64,000 nucleotides of DNA from assembly GCA_002325375.1 (NCBI GenBank), contig DCRZ01000008.1, positions 187,438-251,437 on the forward strand. The letters are read 5' to 3'. Of this stretch, positions 1 to 9,062 are shown in pieces. The stretch's first letter is position 1. Each line of letters opens with the position of its first letter. A program made the position numbers and the translations under genes. Origin of the DNA: Rhodospirillaceae bacterium UBA1479. GTDB lineage: Bacteria; Pseudomonadota; Alphaproteobacteria; Rhodospirillales; Casp-alpha2. A model generated the notes under the pieces. It ran no database searches. It was not told the origin of the DNA and saw only the letters and a list, made by a program, of their open reading frames with translations.

Positions 1-313
1 AGAACGAAGGGTTGTCCACGAACTCGGTGACTTTCGCGCGCTGCACGCCTTCGACCAGCACCTTCACCGTGCCATCCGGCAGCTTCAGAAGCTGCAGCAC
101 CGTCGACACCGTGCCGACGGTGTAGATGTCGTCGGCCGTCGGGTCGTCCTGGGCCGCGTTCTTCTGCGCCACCAGCAGGATCTGCTTATCGTCCTGCATG
201 ACGTCTTCGAGCGCCCGCACGGATTTGTCGCGGCCGACAAACAGCGGCACGATCATGTGTGGGAACACGACGATGTCGCGCAACGGCAGGACGGGGAATT
301 GCTGGGACTTCAT
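1..313 (-). CDS. lon: Lon ATP-dependent protease, N-terminal fragment
   Basis: Only the first 104 residues are present; the gene runs off the left edge. The start reads MKSQQFPVLPLRDIVVFP, the hallmark of the Lon substrate-recognition (LAN) domain, followed by the typical stretch in which oligomeric Lon proteins carry VGRDKSVRALE and a run ending KVLVEGVQRAKV. Lon is a cytoplasmic AAA+ serine protease that degrades misfolded and regulatory proteins; its ATPase and protease domains lie outside the window. It follows clpX on the same strand with a 138-base gap holding a possible heat-shock promoter, so it probably has its own promoter. The lon-clpX-clpP-tig arrangement is common in proteobacteria. 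Confidence 0.96.
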   Translation of the reverse strand, partial: MKSQQFPVLPLRDIVVFPHMIVPLFVGRDKSVRALEDVMQDDKQILLVAQKNAAQDDPTADDIYTVGTVSTVLQLLKLPDGTVKVLVEGVQRAKVTEFVDNPSF

Positions 314-391
314 ACCTGGGAACATCTGGCCTCAACACGGGAAGACCGCGCCACAAGGACGACGGCGGGTTGGAATTGCTTCACAACAAAG

Positions 392-418
392 GTGGGGGAT
401 GGAACGCTGCGGCGCAAG
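392..418 (-). promoter_or_regulatory. candidate sigma-32 (heat-shock) promoter of lon
   Basis: Read on the minus strand, CTTGCGC (418-412) and CCCCAC (397-392) are separated by 14 bases. This resembles the sigma-32 consensus CTTGAAA-N13/15-CCCCAT. It sits about 80 bases upstream of the lon start, in the only intergenic gap before it. Lon is heat-shock controlled in many proteobacteria, which is why I looked. Matches are partial and there is no experimental support. Confidence 0.4.
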
Positions 419-451
419 CCCAGACCGTGGATAACCGTGGAAAGACGCAAA

Positions 452-1717
452 TTACGCGCTGGTTTCCACTTCTTCGGCCTTTTCGCCGTAGATGAACAGC
501 GGATTGGCACTTTCTTCCACCACCTCTCCATTGATGACGACCTCTTCCACACCTTCCATGCCGGGAAGGTCGAACATGGTGTCGAGGAGAATATTTTCCA
601 TGATCGACCGCAAGCCCCGGGCACCGGTCTTGCGTTCGACGGCCTTTACGGCGATGGAACGAAGGGCGGTATCGGAGAACGTCAGCTTGGTGTCTTCCAT
701 CTCGAACAGGCGCTGGTACTGCTTGACCAGGGCGTTCTTCGGCTTGGTCAGGATTTCCACCAGCGCGTCTTCGTCCAGGTCCTCCAGGGTCGCGACCACA
801 GGCAGGCGGCCGACGAACTCGGGGATCAGGCCGAATTTCAACAAGTCTTCCGGCTCCACCTCGCGCAGGATTTCACCGGTCTGGCGTTCCTCGGGCGCAC
901 GCACGTCGGCGCCAAAACCGATGCTGGAGCCCTTGCCGCGGGCGGAAATGATCTTGTCCAACCCGGCGAAGGCACCACCGCAGATGAAAAGGATATTGGT
1001 GGTATCGACCTGCAGGAACTCCTGCTGCGGGTGCTTACGCCCGCCCTGGGGCGGCACGCTGGCGACCGTGCCTTCCATGATCTTCAGCAACGCCTGCTGC
1101 ACGCCTTCGCCCGACACGTCGCGGGTGATCGACGGATTGTCGGATTTGCGGCTGATCTTATCGACTTCGTCGATATAGACGATGCCGCGCTGCGCGCGCT
1201 CTACGTTGTAGTCGGCGGACTGCAGCAGCTTGAGAATGATGTTTTCGACGTCTTCACCGACATAGCCGGCCTCGGTCAGGGTCGTCGCATCGGCCATGGT
1301 GAAGGGCACATCCAGGATGCGCGCCAGGGTCTGCGCCAACAGGGTCTTGCCGCAACCGGTCGGGCCGACCAGCAGGATGTTGGACTTGGCCAGTTCGACG
1401 TCGTTGTTCTTGGCGCCGTGATTCAGGCGCTTGTAGTGGTTGTGCACGGCGACCGACAACACACGCTTGGCGTTGTTCTGGCCGATCACGTAGTCATCGA
1501 GGACGGAGCAGATGTCCATCGGCGTCGGCACGCCGTCGCCCGACTTCACGAGGTTCGTCTTGTGCTCTTCGCGGATGATGTCCATGCACAGCTCGACACA
1601 TTCGTCGCAGATGAACACGGTCGGACCCGCGATCAGCTTGCGCACCTCGTGCTGGCTTTTGCCGCAGAACGAGCAATAAAGGGTGTTCTTGGAGTCGCTG
1701 CCGGTGGTTTTCGTCAT
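452..1717 (-). CDS. clpX: ClpX ATPase subunit of ClpXP protease
   Basis: A 421-residue protein of normal ClpX length. The N-terminal zinc-binding domain is intact, with Cys15, Cys18, Cys37 and Cys40. The AAA+ module follows, with Walker A GPTGCGKT at about 118-125, the GYVGEDVE pore-loop region, Walker B VYIDEVDKI and the C-terminal small domain ending in KTGARGLRSIMEN. ClpX unfolds tagged or adaptor-delivered substrates and feeds them to the ClpP chamber in the cytoplasm. The start is supported by AGGA seven bases upstream. clpP lies 185 bases upstream on the same strand, so the two may be co-transcribed or clpX may have an internal promoter. Confidence 0.98.
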   Translation of the reverse strand: MTKTTGSDSKNTLYCSFCGKSQHEVRKLIAGPTVFICDECVELCMDIIREEHKTNLVKSGDGVPTPMDICSVLDDYVIGQNNAKRVLSVAVHNHYKRLNHGAKNNDVELAKSNILLVGPTGCGKTLLAQTLARILDVPFTMADATTLTEAGYVGEDVENIILKLLQSADYNVERAQRGIVYIDEVDKISRKSDNPSITRDVSGEGVQQALLKIMEGTVASVPPQGGRKHPQQEFLQVDTTNILFICGGAFAGLDKIISARGKGSSIGFGADVRAPEERQTGEILREVEPEDLLKFGLIPEFVGRLPVVATLEDLDEDALVEILTKPKNALVKQYQRLFEMEDTKLTFSDTALRSIAVKAVERKTGARGLRSIMENILLDTMFDLPGMEGVEEVVINGEVVEESANPLFIYGEKAEEVETSA

Positions 1718-1902
1718 TGTTTATCCTGTTGGTCCCGCGCCGCCTCCCGGATCAAGACCATGTTAGCCGGACCCTTGTGCAACACTCAATCACAATCACG
1801 CCCATGGAGCTATGCCAAAAGACGTAGCGGCGGAGAGACGTCCCGTAGTATTTGCGCCGCCACCCAAGACCTGGGGGCAGCCATTTAGACGGAGGCCGCG
1901 GC

Positions 1903-2553
1903 TCAACCCTTGCCGGGCTTGCCGCCGTCGTCGTCGCCGGTGGCCGGCCGGTTGGCGACCACTTCGTCGATCAGACCGAACGCTTTGGCTTCCTCTGGAG
2001 TCATGAATTTGTCACGCTCCATCGCGTTTTCAATGGTTTCCATCGATTGGCCGGTGTGTTCGACATAGATTTCATTGAGCCGCTTGCGCAGCGCGATGAT
2101 CTCGCGGGCATGGATTTCGATGTCCGATGCCTGGCCCTGGAAGCCGCCCGACGGCTGGTGAACCATGATCCGCGAATTGGGCAGCGAGTAGCGCTTTCCG
2201 GGGGCACCTGCAGCCAGCAAAAGCGAGCCCATGGACGCCGCCTGACCGATGCAGACCGTCGACACATCCGGCTTGATGTAGCGAATCGTGTCGTAGATCG
2301 CGAGGCCGGAGGTCACGACGCCGCCCGGTGAGTTGATGTAGAACGAGATGTCCTTGGACGGATTTTCCGATTCCAGGAACAACAACTGCGCGCAAACCAG
2401 GCTCGAAACATGATCCTCGACCCCACCGGTCAGGAAGATGATGCGTTCCTTCAACAGCCGCGAATAGATGTCGTAGGCGCGCTCACCCCGGTTGGTGGTC
2501 TCGACGACCATGGGCACCAGGGTATTCATGTAGATGTCGTGGGGATCGGTCAT
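1903..2553 (-). CDS. clpP: ClpP serine protease subunit
   Basis: I chose the start MTDPHDIYMN (216 residues), preceded by AAGGAC; the longer open frame upstream is an arginine-rich read-through without homology. The catalytic triad is visible: Ser107 in GQAASMGS, His132 in MVHQPSGG and Asp181 in MERDKFM. The LIFL-type body, with the head domain and SPGG oxyanion segment, is intact. ClpP forms tetradecameric peptidase barrels used with ClpX or ClpA. A short Asp/Gly-rich C-terminal tail (GDDDGGKPGKG) follows the last conserved helix. It lies between tig and clpX in the usual order, 91 bases after tig. Confidence 0.98.
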   Translation of the reverse strand: MTDPHDIYMNTLVPMVVETTNRGERAYDIYSRLLKERIIFLTGGVEDHVSSLVCAQLLFLESENPSKDISFYINSPGGVVTSGLAIYDTIRYIKPDVSTVCIGQAASMGSLLLAAGAPGKRYSLPNSRIMVHQPSGGFQGQASDIEIHAREIIALRKRLNEIYVEHTGQSMETIENAMERDKFMTPEEAKAFGLIDEVVANRPATGDDDGGKPGKG

Positions 2554-2644
2554 GCCGCGGTCCTTATGATACGTGCTGCTCGGGATGACGGGTCCGGGGA
2601 TGGCGGGCCGCCTATGCTCTGATAGCGCCCCGGTCCCGCCGCCG

Positions 2645-4102
2645 CTACTCCTTTTTCGCCGCCGGCTTCTTTGCCGCGGCCTTCTTCTTGGCCGGTTTCT
2701 TGTCGTCCGCCGCGTCGTCCTTGGCCGCTGCCTTCTTCGGGGCGGCCTTCTTCTTGGCGGCAGGCTTCTTGGCTTCCTTGGCCTCGTCCTCGGCCTCAAG
2801 AACCTTGATCAGGTCTTCGAAGGACGCCGGCTTTTCCGTCACCTGGGCCAGTTCGATGATGTAATCGATGACCTTTTCCTCGAACACGGGAGCCTTGATC
2901 TGCTCCTGCGCCTGGGGGTTGGAGCGGAAGAATTCCAGCACCTGCTGCTCCTGGCCCGGGTATTTCTGGGCCTCCTGCATCATGGCGCGGTTGACGTCTT
3001 CCGGCGACACCTGGATGGCGTTGGCGCGGCCGACCTCGGACAGCAACAGGCCCAGCTTGACCCGCCGCTCGGCGATGTCGCGGAACTCGGCCTTGTGCTC
3101 TTCGTCCGACTTGTCGTCGTGATCGTGTTCCTGCTTACGCTGTTCCTCGAACTGGGCCCAGATGTTGTCGAATTCCATCTCCACCATCTTGGGCGGCATC
3201 TCGAAGTCATGGCTGTCGGCCAGCTGATCCAACAGCACGCGCTTGACCTGCATGCGCGCCATCTGATCGAACTCGCGGCGCTGGCCCTCGACGATCCGTT
3301 CCTTCAGGGCGTCCAGGCTTTCCAGGCCGGCCTTCTTGGCCAGTTCGTCGTCGATCGGTGCCGGCGTGGCTTCGCGGATTTCGTGAACCTTGACGTCGAA
3401 CACGGCTTCCTTGCCGGCCAGATCCTTGGCCGCGTATTCGGCGGGGAAGTTGACCTTGACCTCGACATCGGCACCGACATCGACGCCGATCAGCTGTTCC
3501 TCGAAGCCCGGAATGAACGAGCCGGAGCCCAATTCCAGGTGATAGCCATCGGCCTTGCCGCCGGCGAACTCGACGCCGTCCAGCTTGCCGACGAAGTCGA
3601 TGACGCAGACGTCACCCGACTTGGTCTTGCGCTTGGCGGTGATCGGCTCAGACGTTTTATGGGCGTTGGCCAGATTCTCGAGGGTTTCCTCGATCTGCTT
3701 CTCATCCGGCTTCAGGACCAGCTTCTCAAGCTTCAGCTTGGAAAAGTCCATCGGCGTGATTTCGGGCAGGATGTCCACGGCCAGCGTGTATTCCAGATCC
3801 TTGCCCTCGTCGAAGGAAGTGATCTCGACCTGCGGCTGGGTCGCGGCACGGATGCCCTTCTCGGCCAGCGCCTGGGCGGAGGAATCGTTCACCGCCTGAT
3901 CCAGGATCTCGCCCAGGATCGACGGTCCGAAGCGCTTGCGCAGCAGCCCCACGGGCACCTTGCCGGGCCGGAAACCGGGCAGCGAGGCGGATTGTGCGAC
4001 TTCCTGAAGACGCAGGTTGATTTTCTCTTCAATGTCCTTGGCGGCCACGGTGACTTTCATCTCGCGGCTCAGGCCTTCGGATTTTGTCTCGACGACTTGC
4101 AT
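2645..4102 (-). CDS. tig: Trigger factor with Lys/Ala-rich C-terminal tail
   Basis: A ribosome-associated chaperone and peptidyl-prolyl isomerase that meets nascent chains at the exit tunnel. The start MQVVETKSEGL follows GGAG and gives 485 residues. The N-terminal ribosome-binding domain contains the signature region ending in LPGFRPGKVP (about 43-52), where GFRxGKxP contacts the ribosome. The FKBP domain follows (GDVCVIDFVGKLDG), then the helical chaperone arms. Unlike E. coli trigger factor (432 residues), it ends in about 45 residues of which 18 are lysine, the rest mostly alanine, proline and aspartate, resembling histone-H1-like tails. The longer open frame upstream of this start is not supported. 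It is the first gene of the tig-clpP-clpX cluster. Confidence 0.97.
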   Translation of the reverse strand: MQVVETKSEGLSREMKVTVAAKDIEEKINLRLQEVAQSASLPGFRPGKVPVGLLRKRFGPSILGEILDQAVNDSSAQALAEKGIRAATQPQVEITSFDEGKDLEYTLAVDILPEITPMDFSKLKLEKLVLKPDEKQIEETLENLANAHKTSEPITAKRKTKSGDVCVIDFVGKLDGVEFAGGKADGYHLELGSGSFIPGFEEQLIGVDVGADVEVKVNFPAEYAAKDLAGKEAVFDVKVHEIREATPAPIDDELAKKAGLESLDALKERIVEGQRREFDQMARMQVKRVLLDQLADSHDFEMPPKMVEMEFDNIWAQFEEQRKQEHDHDDKSDEEHKAEFRDIAERRVKLGLLLSEVGRANAIQVSPEDVNRAMMQEAQKYPGQEQQVLEFFRSNPQAQEQIKAPVFEEKVIDYIIELAQVTEKPASFEDLIKVLEAEDEAKEAKKPAAKKKAAPKKAAAKDDAADDKKPAKKKAAAKKPAAKKE

Positions 4103-4193
4103 GGAACTCCCGTTTCGGAAATCTGCGGCGACGCACCTAAATCGGCGACGCCTGTAAAACACACTAGGATTAAGCCCTCAACTCCCGGGCGGA

Positions 4194-4222
4194 TATATAG
4201 GCCGCCACCCCGGACCCGGCAA
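4194..4222 (-). promoter_or_regulatory. candidate sigma-70 promoter of tig
   Basis: On the minus strand TTGCCG (4222-4217) and TATATA (4199-4194) are separated by exactly 17 bases, about 92 bases before the tig start. It is the only AT-rich hexamer in the tRNA-Leu/tig gap with a usable -35 element. Prediction only. Confidence 0.45.
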
Positions 4223-4254
4223 CGATAAACGGCTGGTCGGAACAATCCTGCTAC

Positions 4255-4363
4255 TAGGTGTAGCCTCCCTCCGCACGCATTCGCGCGCTTCGGGGAGGCA
4301 CGCCTACGCCTAAACGCCTTCGATTGGCAGTCCACAAATGGCCTGCCACCCGAAGCCGAAGGC
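4255..4363. other. two imperfect hairpins between tRNA-Leu and tig
   Basis: Two stem-loops lie just past the 3' end of tRNA-Leu. One pairs 4315-4330 (CGCCTTCG and TGGCAG) with 4343-4363 (CTGCCA and CGAAGGC). The other pairs 4255-4270 with 4293-4312 around GGGAGG/CCTCCC. Neither has a clear T tract. They may help terminate or process the tRNA transcript; no known RNA family was recognised. Confidence 0.35.
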
Positions 4364-4369
4364 ATAGGG

Positions 4370-4455
4370 TGGTGCGGGCGGAGGGACTTGAACCCCCACG
4401 GCCAAAGGCCACCAGGACCTAAACCTGACGCGTCTACCAATTCCGCCACGCCCGC
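4370..4455 (-). tRNA. tRNA-Leu (anticodon UAG)
   Basis: An 86-base class II tRNA. The acceptor stem GCGGGCG pairs with CGCCCGC, the anticodon stem closes a seven-base loop TTTAGGT giving anticodon TAG (codon CUA), and a long variable arm is present as expected for Leu. The T-loop reads GGTTCAAGTCC-like, and the 3' CCA is encoded. Confidence 0.95.
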
Positions 4456-4554
4456 CGACGCCGCCGGGATGCCCGACCAGCGAGCGGCGCGACTTTATCC
4501 ATTCTGACAACGATTACAACCGGGAAATCGGCCCCGCACCGGCGCGCTGCGGGC

Positions 4555-5982
4555 TCACCCCCGCAGGTGCGCCTTCACGCCCGAGGACATATCGACGCTG
4601 CCGGCCGAGGTATAGGCCTCATGGTTCCCTTCGATACGGCCCAGGTCATAGAGGTAGTTGACCATCAGCCCCGCCGACTGGGCCAACCCCTTGTCCGAGG
4701 TATCCCCCAGCCAATTGAGGCGTTCGAGCCGCGCCCCATTCGACAGGTGGAAATGCGCCACCGGGTCGCGCGCACGCCCTCCCCGGCCCTTTTCCTTAGC
4801 CAGGTAGCGTGCCGCCAGGCGCGTCAGCGGCCCTTGCAGGGCGGCGATCATGTCGTCGTCCTTGATCCAGGCGGGGGTATCGAGGACCGAAATCATCGAT
4901 CCCTTGGCCCCGCCCTTGCGGCCCGTGGCCGCGTTCAGGGCCTTGCGCTCCTCGGCCGAGAACAGCTTGGGCTCGCCCTCCGCCAGGAGTTCGTTGAGCC
5001 AGTTGCGGAAACCGGGAATCGGCGACAGGGTCGCGAAGGTCTTGAGATTCGGAAACTCCTGGGACAGTTGCTGCGCCACCCGCTTGATCAGGAAGTTGCC
5101 GAAGCTGATGCCCGCAAGCCCCTTCTGCGCGTTGGAGATGGAATAGAAGATCGCCGTGTCGGCGGCGGCCGGGTCGGTCGCCGGGGCGTTGGTGTCAAGC
5201 AACGCCTGCACATTGGCCGCCATGCCGTTGACCAAAGCGACCTCGACGAAGATCAGGGGCTCGTCGGGCATCCGCGGATGGAAGAAGGCGTAGCAGCGAC
5301 GGTCGGAATCAAGCCGGTTTTTGAGGTCTTCCCAGCCCTTTATGGCATGCACGGCCTCGTAGGCGATAAGCTTTTCCAACAGCGAAGCCGAAGAGGAATC
5401 CCAGGCGATCCGCCGCAATTCCAGGAAATCGACGTCGAACCAGCTGGCCAGCAGGTCCCGCAGGTCGTGTTCCATGGCCTTCAGGCCCACGTCAGACCTG
5501 GCAAGCGGCAGCAGTTCCGCGCGCAGATCAACCAGGAACTTGACCCCATCGGGCAACGCGTTGAACTGGGTCAGCAGCCGGCGCCAGGGGGCCTGCAGGC
5601 TGTTCTTGATCGCAAGCTGCGCGTCCAGGCGCGCGGCATCGGTATCCGCCGCCTGGAACTTGCCGATGGCCGTCTCGACAGCCTTGGAGTCTGTGCCGAA
5701 ATTGCCGGCCATGAGGCGCAGGAATTTCTCGCGCCCGCTCTTGTCCAGGGCCAGATAGACCCGGCCGAGGGCCGCCGCCTTGGTCCGCGCCGAAACCTCG
5801 CCGCCCTTGTTGTCCAGGCATTCCTGCATCTGTTCCAGGATACGCCCGGCATCTTCATCCGGCAGGTTGGGGCGCGTGCTTGCGGCATCCTCGTCGTATG
5901 ACGATCCGGCGATGGACTGCCATCCCCGGCGCAGATTGGCCAGGGTTCGGTCGAGGAAACTGCTCGGTTTATGCTCGGTCAT
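4555..5982 (-). CDS. Malonyl-CoA decarboxylase
   Basis: Catalyses malonyl-CoA to acetyl-CoA plus CO2 in the cytoplasm, either to remove malonyl-CoA or as part of malonate use. The 475 residues fit the bacterial/mitochondrial MCD family: a helical N-terminal domain, then an acetyltransferase-like catalytic domain with RCYAFFHPRMPDEPL, FYSISNAQKGLAGISFGN, TLSPIPGFRNWL and the C-terminal FHLSNGARLERLNWL with the conserved catalytic histidine region, ending GLMVNYLYDL. The ATG at 5982 follows AAGGG at good spacing; an in-frame TTG just before it is less likely. No malonyl-CoA synthetase (MatB) or malonate transporter is next to it; nnr is 33 bases upstream on the same strand and may be co-transcribed. 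Confidence 0.93.
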   Translation of the reverse strand: MTEHKPSSFLDRTLANLRRGWQSIAGSSYDEDAASTRPNLPDEDAGRILEQMQECLDNKGGEVSARTKAAALGRVYLALDKSGREKFLRLMAGNFGTDSKAVETAIGKFQAADTDAARLDAQLAIKNSLQAPWRRLLTQFNALPDGVKFLVDLRAELLPLARSDVGLKAMEHDLRDLLASWFDVDFLELRRIAWDSSSASLLEKLIAYEAVHAIKGWEDLKNRLDSDRRCYAFFHPRMPDEPLIFVEVALVNGMAANVQALLDTNAPATDPAAADTAIFYSISNAQKGLAGISFGNFLIKRVAQQLSQEFPNLKTFATLSPIPGFRNWLNELLAEGEPKLFSAEERKALNAATGRKGGAKGSMISVLDTPAWIKDDDMIAALQGPLTRLAARYLAKEKGRGGRARDPVAHFHLSNGARLERLNWLGDTSDKGLAQSAGLMVNYLYDLGRIEGNHEAYTSAGSVDMSSGVKAHLRG

Positions 5983-6014
5983 CAAAGCCCTTTCAAAGGT
6001 ACGCGGACATCCCG

Positions 6015-7565
6015 TTAAACCTGTTCGCTTTTGCCGGTCGGTTCAAGGGGCAAATGGGTGAAAATTTGCCCGGGCACGCCCCCCGTCACGGCCCCGGGAA
6101 GGGCACCGACAATGCCCGGCAGCAAGCCGGGAATATCCTCGGCGATCAGGCCATGACCAATGCATTGCGCCGCCGCCGCATGCAGCCAGACCGCTGCGCA
6201 GGCGGCCGGGAACGGCGCCATGCCCTGGGCCAGCAGCCCCGCCGTGATACCCGCCAGCACGTCGCCGGTGCCCGCGGTGGCCAGATGGGGGGAGCCGTTG
6301 GCATTGATCACCGCGCGGCCGTCTGGGGCCGCGATGACCGTGTCAAAGCCCTTCAGCAGGACCACAGCACCCGATTGCTCGGCAGCCCGGCGCGCGCGGC
6401 TCAGCCGGTCGTCGTCGTTCGGAAAGACGCGGGCGAATTCCCCGTCATGGGGGGTGATCACGCAGTTGCCGTGCAAGGCCGCCATCAAGGCGTCGGGGGC
6501 GTCCGCGAAAGCGGAAATACCGTCGGCATCCAACACCATCGGCTTGCCCGTGGCCAGCGCCGCCAGGGCCCGCGTGCGGGTATCCGGGCCCGGCCCGTTG
6601 CCGGGGCCGACGACCAGGGCCTTGTTGCCGTCCTGAACATAGGTTTCGTATACGGCCGTATCGTCCATGGGCCGGACCAGAACGCCGGGTGCGCCGGCGC
6701 GAAATATCGCCGTATCCTCGGGCCTGCAGGCGATGGAAACGATCCCCGCCCCGGCCCGCCGGGCCCCGTCGGCGGCCAGGCGGGACGCGCCCGGCATGGC
6801 GCCCGTCCCCCAGATCACGACATGGCCGCGCGTGTATTTGTGGTCGTCAGGCCCCGGATGGGGAAAGGCGCGCCACCAGATATCGGCGCTGTTGACCCAG
6901 GTATCGGGGGCCTGGGCCGCGACCACGGCATCTGAGATGCCGATGTCCGTGAGCCGCACCCGGCCGCAGAAATCCCGGCCGGGGCGCAGGAAATGACCCG
7001 GCTTGCGGCGGCAGAAAGTCACCGTTTCCCGGGCCTGTATCGCCAATTCGGCGACGGCGCCCGTGTCTCCCATGACACCCGACGGGATGTCCACGGCCAA
7101 AACTTCCGCCGATGCGGCGTTGAGGGTTTCCGCCACGACCGCCGCGACACCATCAAGCGGGCGCGTGAGGCCGGCCCCGAACAGGGCGTCGATAACCCCT
7201 GCCCCCGCCGGGTCGAAGCCTGCCGTCAACTCTTCCACCGGACCGGCCCAGCGATCCGCCGCCAAGGCCGCGTCGCCCCGCAACCTTTCCCGCGCGCCCA
7301 AAAGATAAAGCCGCACCTCGGCCCCCTGCTCCTTCAGAAGACGCGCCGCGACGAAACCGTCACCGCCGTTGTTGCCGGGGCCGCACAAAACAGCCACGGG
7401 ACGGCCGTGAAACAGGACCAGGGCCCGTGCGGCGACGGCGGCCCCCGCCGTTTCCATCAGATCAATGCCGGGGATACCGCCCGCGATGGCCGCGGCATCG
7501 GCCTCCGCCATCTGGCCGACCCGGAGCAATGCCGCCGGCAACCAGGCCGAATTTTCCACCGTCAT
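6015..7565 (-). CDS. nnr: Bifunctional NAD(P)HX epimerase/dehydratase
   Basis: Repairs hydrated NADH and NADPH (NADHX, NADPHX), damage products formed spontaneously or by GAPDH. The 516 residues comprise an N-terminal YjeF_N epimerase domain (about 1-215) with the GPGNNGGDGFVAARLL motif, and a C-terminal ribokinase-like ADP-dependent dehydratase domain (about 225-500) with a GPGNGPG loop and GTGDVLAG, which carries the conserved aspartate. The start at 7565 has GGAG six bases upstream. It is a housekeeping gene, here just upstream of malonyl-CoA decarboxylase. Confidence 0.95.
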   Translation of the reverse strand: MTVENSAWLPAALLRVGQMAEADAAAIAGGIPGIDLMETAGAAVAARALVLFHGRPVAVLCGPGNNGGDGFVAARLLKEQGAEVRLYLLGARERLRGDAALAADRWAGPVEELTAGFDPAGAGVIDALFGAGLTRPLDGVAAVVAETLNAASAEVLAVDIPSGVMGDTGAVAELAIQARETVTFCRRKPGHFLRPGRDFCGRVRLTDIGISDAVVAAQAPDTWVNSADIWWRAFPHPGPDDHKYTRGHVVIWGTGAMPGASRLAADGARRAGAGIVSIACRPEDTAIFRAGAPGVLVRPMDDTAVYETYVQDGNKALVVGPGNGPGPDTRTRALAALATGKPMVLDADGISAFADAPDALMAALHGNCVITPHDGEFARVFPNDDDRLSRARRAAEQSGAVVLLKGFDTVIAAPDGRAVINANGSPHLATAGTGDVLAGITAGLLAQGMAPFPAACAAVWLHAAAAQCIGHGLIAEDIPGLLPGIVGALPGAVTGGVPGQIFTHLPLEPTGKSEQV

Positions 7566-7703
7566 TTCATGCTCCGATAATTCACGATCTTCACGTTATA
7601 CTCCGAAAAAGGGCGAAACGGCGGGAGAATCCCGGAGTCCGACGGACCTCATTGATCGGTTTTTTATACCGGCGGCGGGCCCGCAAACTCCGTTACAATT
7701 TAC

Positions 7704-9062
7704 ATGAAAAAATACCTGTATTGCATTGTTATTACGTTTCTTTTTGTGATTTCATGGGAAACGATCGGGGCGCCGAAATTACTTCCGGCGACGGTCGCCG
7801 ACATATGGCATCCGTTGACCACGGCCCTGGTCGCGGCTTGCGCCGCCGCCGCCGGTCTTGCCTTGTCACGCCAAACCGCATCGCTGCGCCCTCCGCCGCC
7901 GGAACTTGCCGGCCCGCTGGTCGGCAAATTGAACGATGACGATTGGTGGCGTTTCATTTTTGCCGCCGCCGATTGGTTCTGGGAAACGGATACCGAACAC
8001 CGCTTCACCTTCGTCTCCGACCGGCTGCTGACCACCTACGGCCTATCGCCGGAGAACTTGATCGGCCAAACGCGCGAGGCCATTGCCGTGATCCGAGGGC
8101 CCGCACAGCGCATCGCCTTCGAGCAGCATCGGGCGGATTTAGCGGAGCGGCGATCGTTTCGGGACTTCGAATACGGCCTGAACGACAGCAAGGGCAATCT
8201 CCGTTATACCCGAATAAGTGGCGCGCCCGTGTTCGCCGACGACGGCACCTTTCTCGGCTACCGGGGGTTCGCCCGTGACGTGACCCGTGAATGGCAATCG
8301 GACCAAGCGCTGCGCTCCGCCAAGGAAGAAGCGGAACTTGCCAACCGGGCGAAGACCGAATTCCTCGCCAATATGAGCCACGAACTGCGCACGCCGTTGA
8401 ATTCCATCATCGGGTTTTCCGACATTCTGGTGAACGAGACCTTCGGCACCCTGAACGTGCCCCAGTACAAGGAATATGCCGGTGACATCAACGACGCCGG
8501 CAAGCATCTGCTGCAGCTCATCAACGACCTTCTGGATCTGGCCCGTATCGAACGCGGCCAGATGAGCCTGAATGAACAGCGCCTGGACCTAAGGCTGATC
8601 GTCAATTCCTGCCACCGCCTGGTGCGCGAGCGCGCGCTTGAGGCCGGGGTCTCGCTGATGATCGACTGCCACGCCGACCTGCCGCCCTTAATGGCCGACG
8701 AACTGCGCGTCAAACAGGCGCTGGTCAACCTGCTGTCCAATGCCATCAAGTTCACGGAACAAGGGGGGGCGGTCTCGGTCGTGGCGCGCCAGCAAGACGA
8801 CGGCGCCATACGGCTGACCGTGTCGGACACCGGGATCGGTATTTCGCCCGAAGATATGGCCGTGGCGCTGTCCGAATTCGGGCAGGTCGACGGCTCCCTG
8901 ACCCGCAAGCACGAAGGCACAGGCCTGGGCCTGACCCTGTCCCGCAAGCTGATTGAACTGCACGGCGGCGTTCTGGAAATGGAAAGCGAAGTCGGCCGGG
9001 GGACATCGGCCCATCTCGTGTTCCCCGTGGCGCGCAGCCTGCCCCAGCCCGACGCCTCCTAG
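7704..9062 (+). CDS. Membrane PAS-domain sensor histidine kinase (orphan)
   Basis: A 452-residue sensor kinase. Two hydrophobic segments (about 3-20 and 36-56) anchor it. One PAS domain spans about 82-195 and ends with the PAC-like GYRGFARDVT. A HisKA domain follows with the phospho-acceptor His226 in FLANMSHELRTPLNSI. The C-terminal HATPase domain has NLLSNAIKF, DTGIGIS and GTGLGL boxes. The catalytic half resembles alphaproteobacterial PleC/DivJ-type kinases, but that is a general likeness. No response regulator is adjacent, so the partner is unknown. The first roughly 40 codons are richer in A and T than the rest, and no strong ribosome site precedes the ATG, so the exact start is uncertain. 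Confidence 0.9.
   Translation: MKKYLYCIVITFLFVISWETIGAPKLLPATVADIWHPLTTALVAACAAAAGLALSRQTASLRPPPPELAGPLVGKLNDDDWWRFIFAAADWFWETDTEHRFTFVSDRLLTTYGLSPENLIGQTREAIAVIRGPAQRIAFEQHRADLAERRSFRDFEYGLNDSKGNLRYTRISGAPVFADDGTFLGYRGFARDVTREWQSDQALRSAKEEAELANRAKTEFLANMSHELRTPLNSIIGFSDILVNETFGTLNVPQYKEYAGDINDAGKHLLQLINDLLDLARIERGQMSLNEQRLDLRLIVNSCHRLVRERALEAGVSLMIDCHADLPPLMADELRVKQALVNLLSNAIKFTEQGGAVSVVARQQDDGAIRLTVSDTGIGISPEDMAVALSEFGQVDGSLTRKHEGTGLGLTLSRKLIELHGGVLEMESEVGRGTSAHLVFPVARSLPQPDAS

Noticed and set aside
257..1888. 543-codon plus-strand open frame opposite clpX
   Set aside because: It is antisense to a complete clpX and its translation (many His, Gln, Asp, no domain) is a GC-rich shadow.
2573..4228. 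551-codon plus-strand open frame opposite trigger factor
   Set aside because: Leu/Asp/Gly-rich shadow of tig with no recognisable domain or ribosome site.
4567..5901. 444-codon frame opposite malonyl-CoA decarboxylase
   Set aside because: Shadow frame; the minus-strand protein is clearly homologous to a known family.
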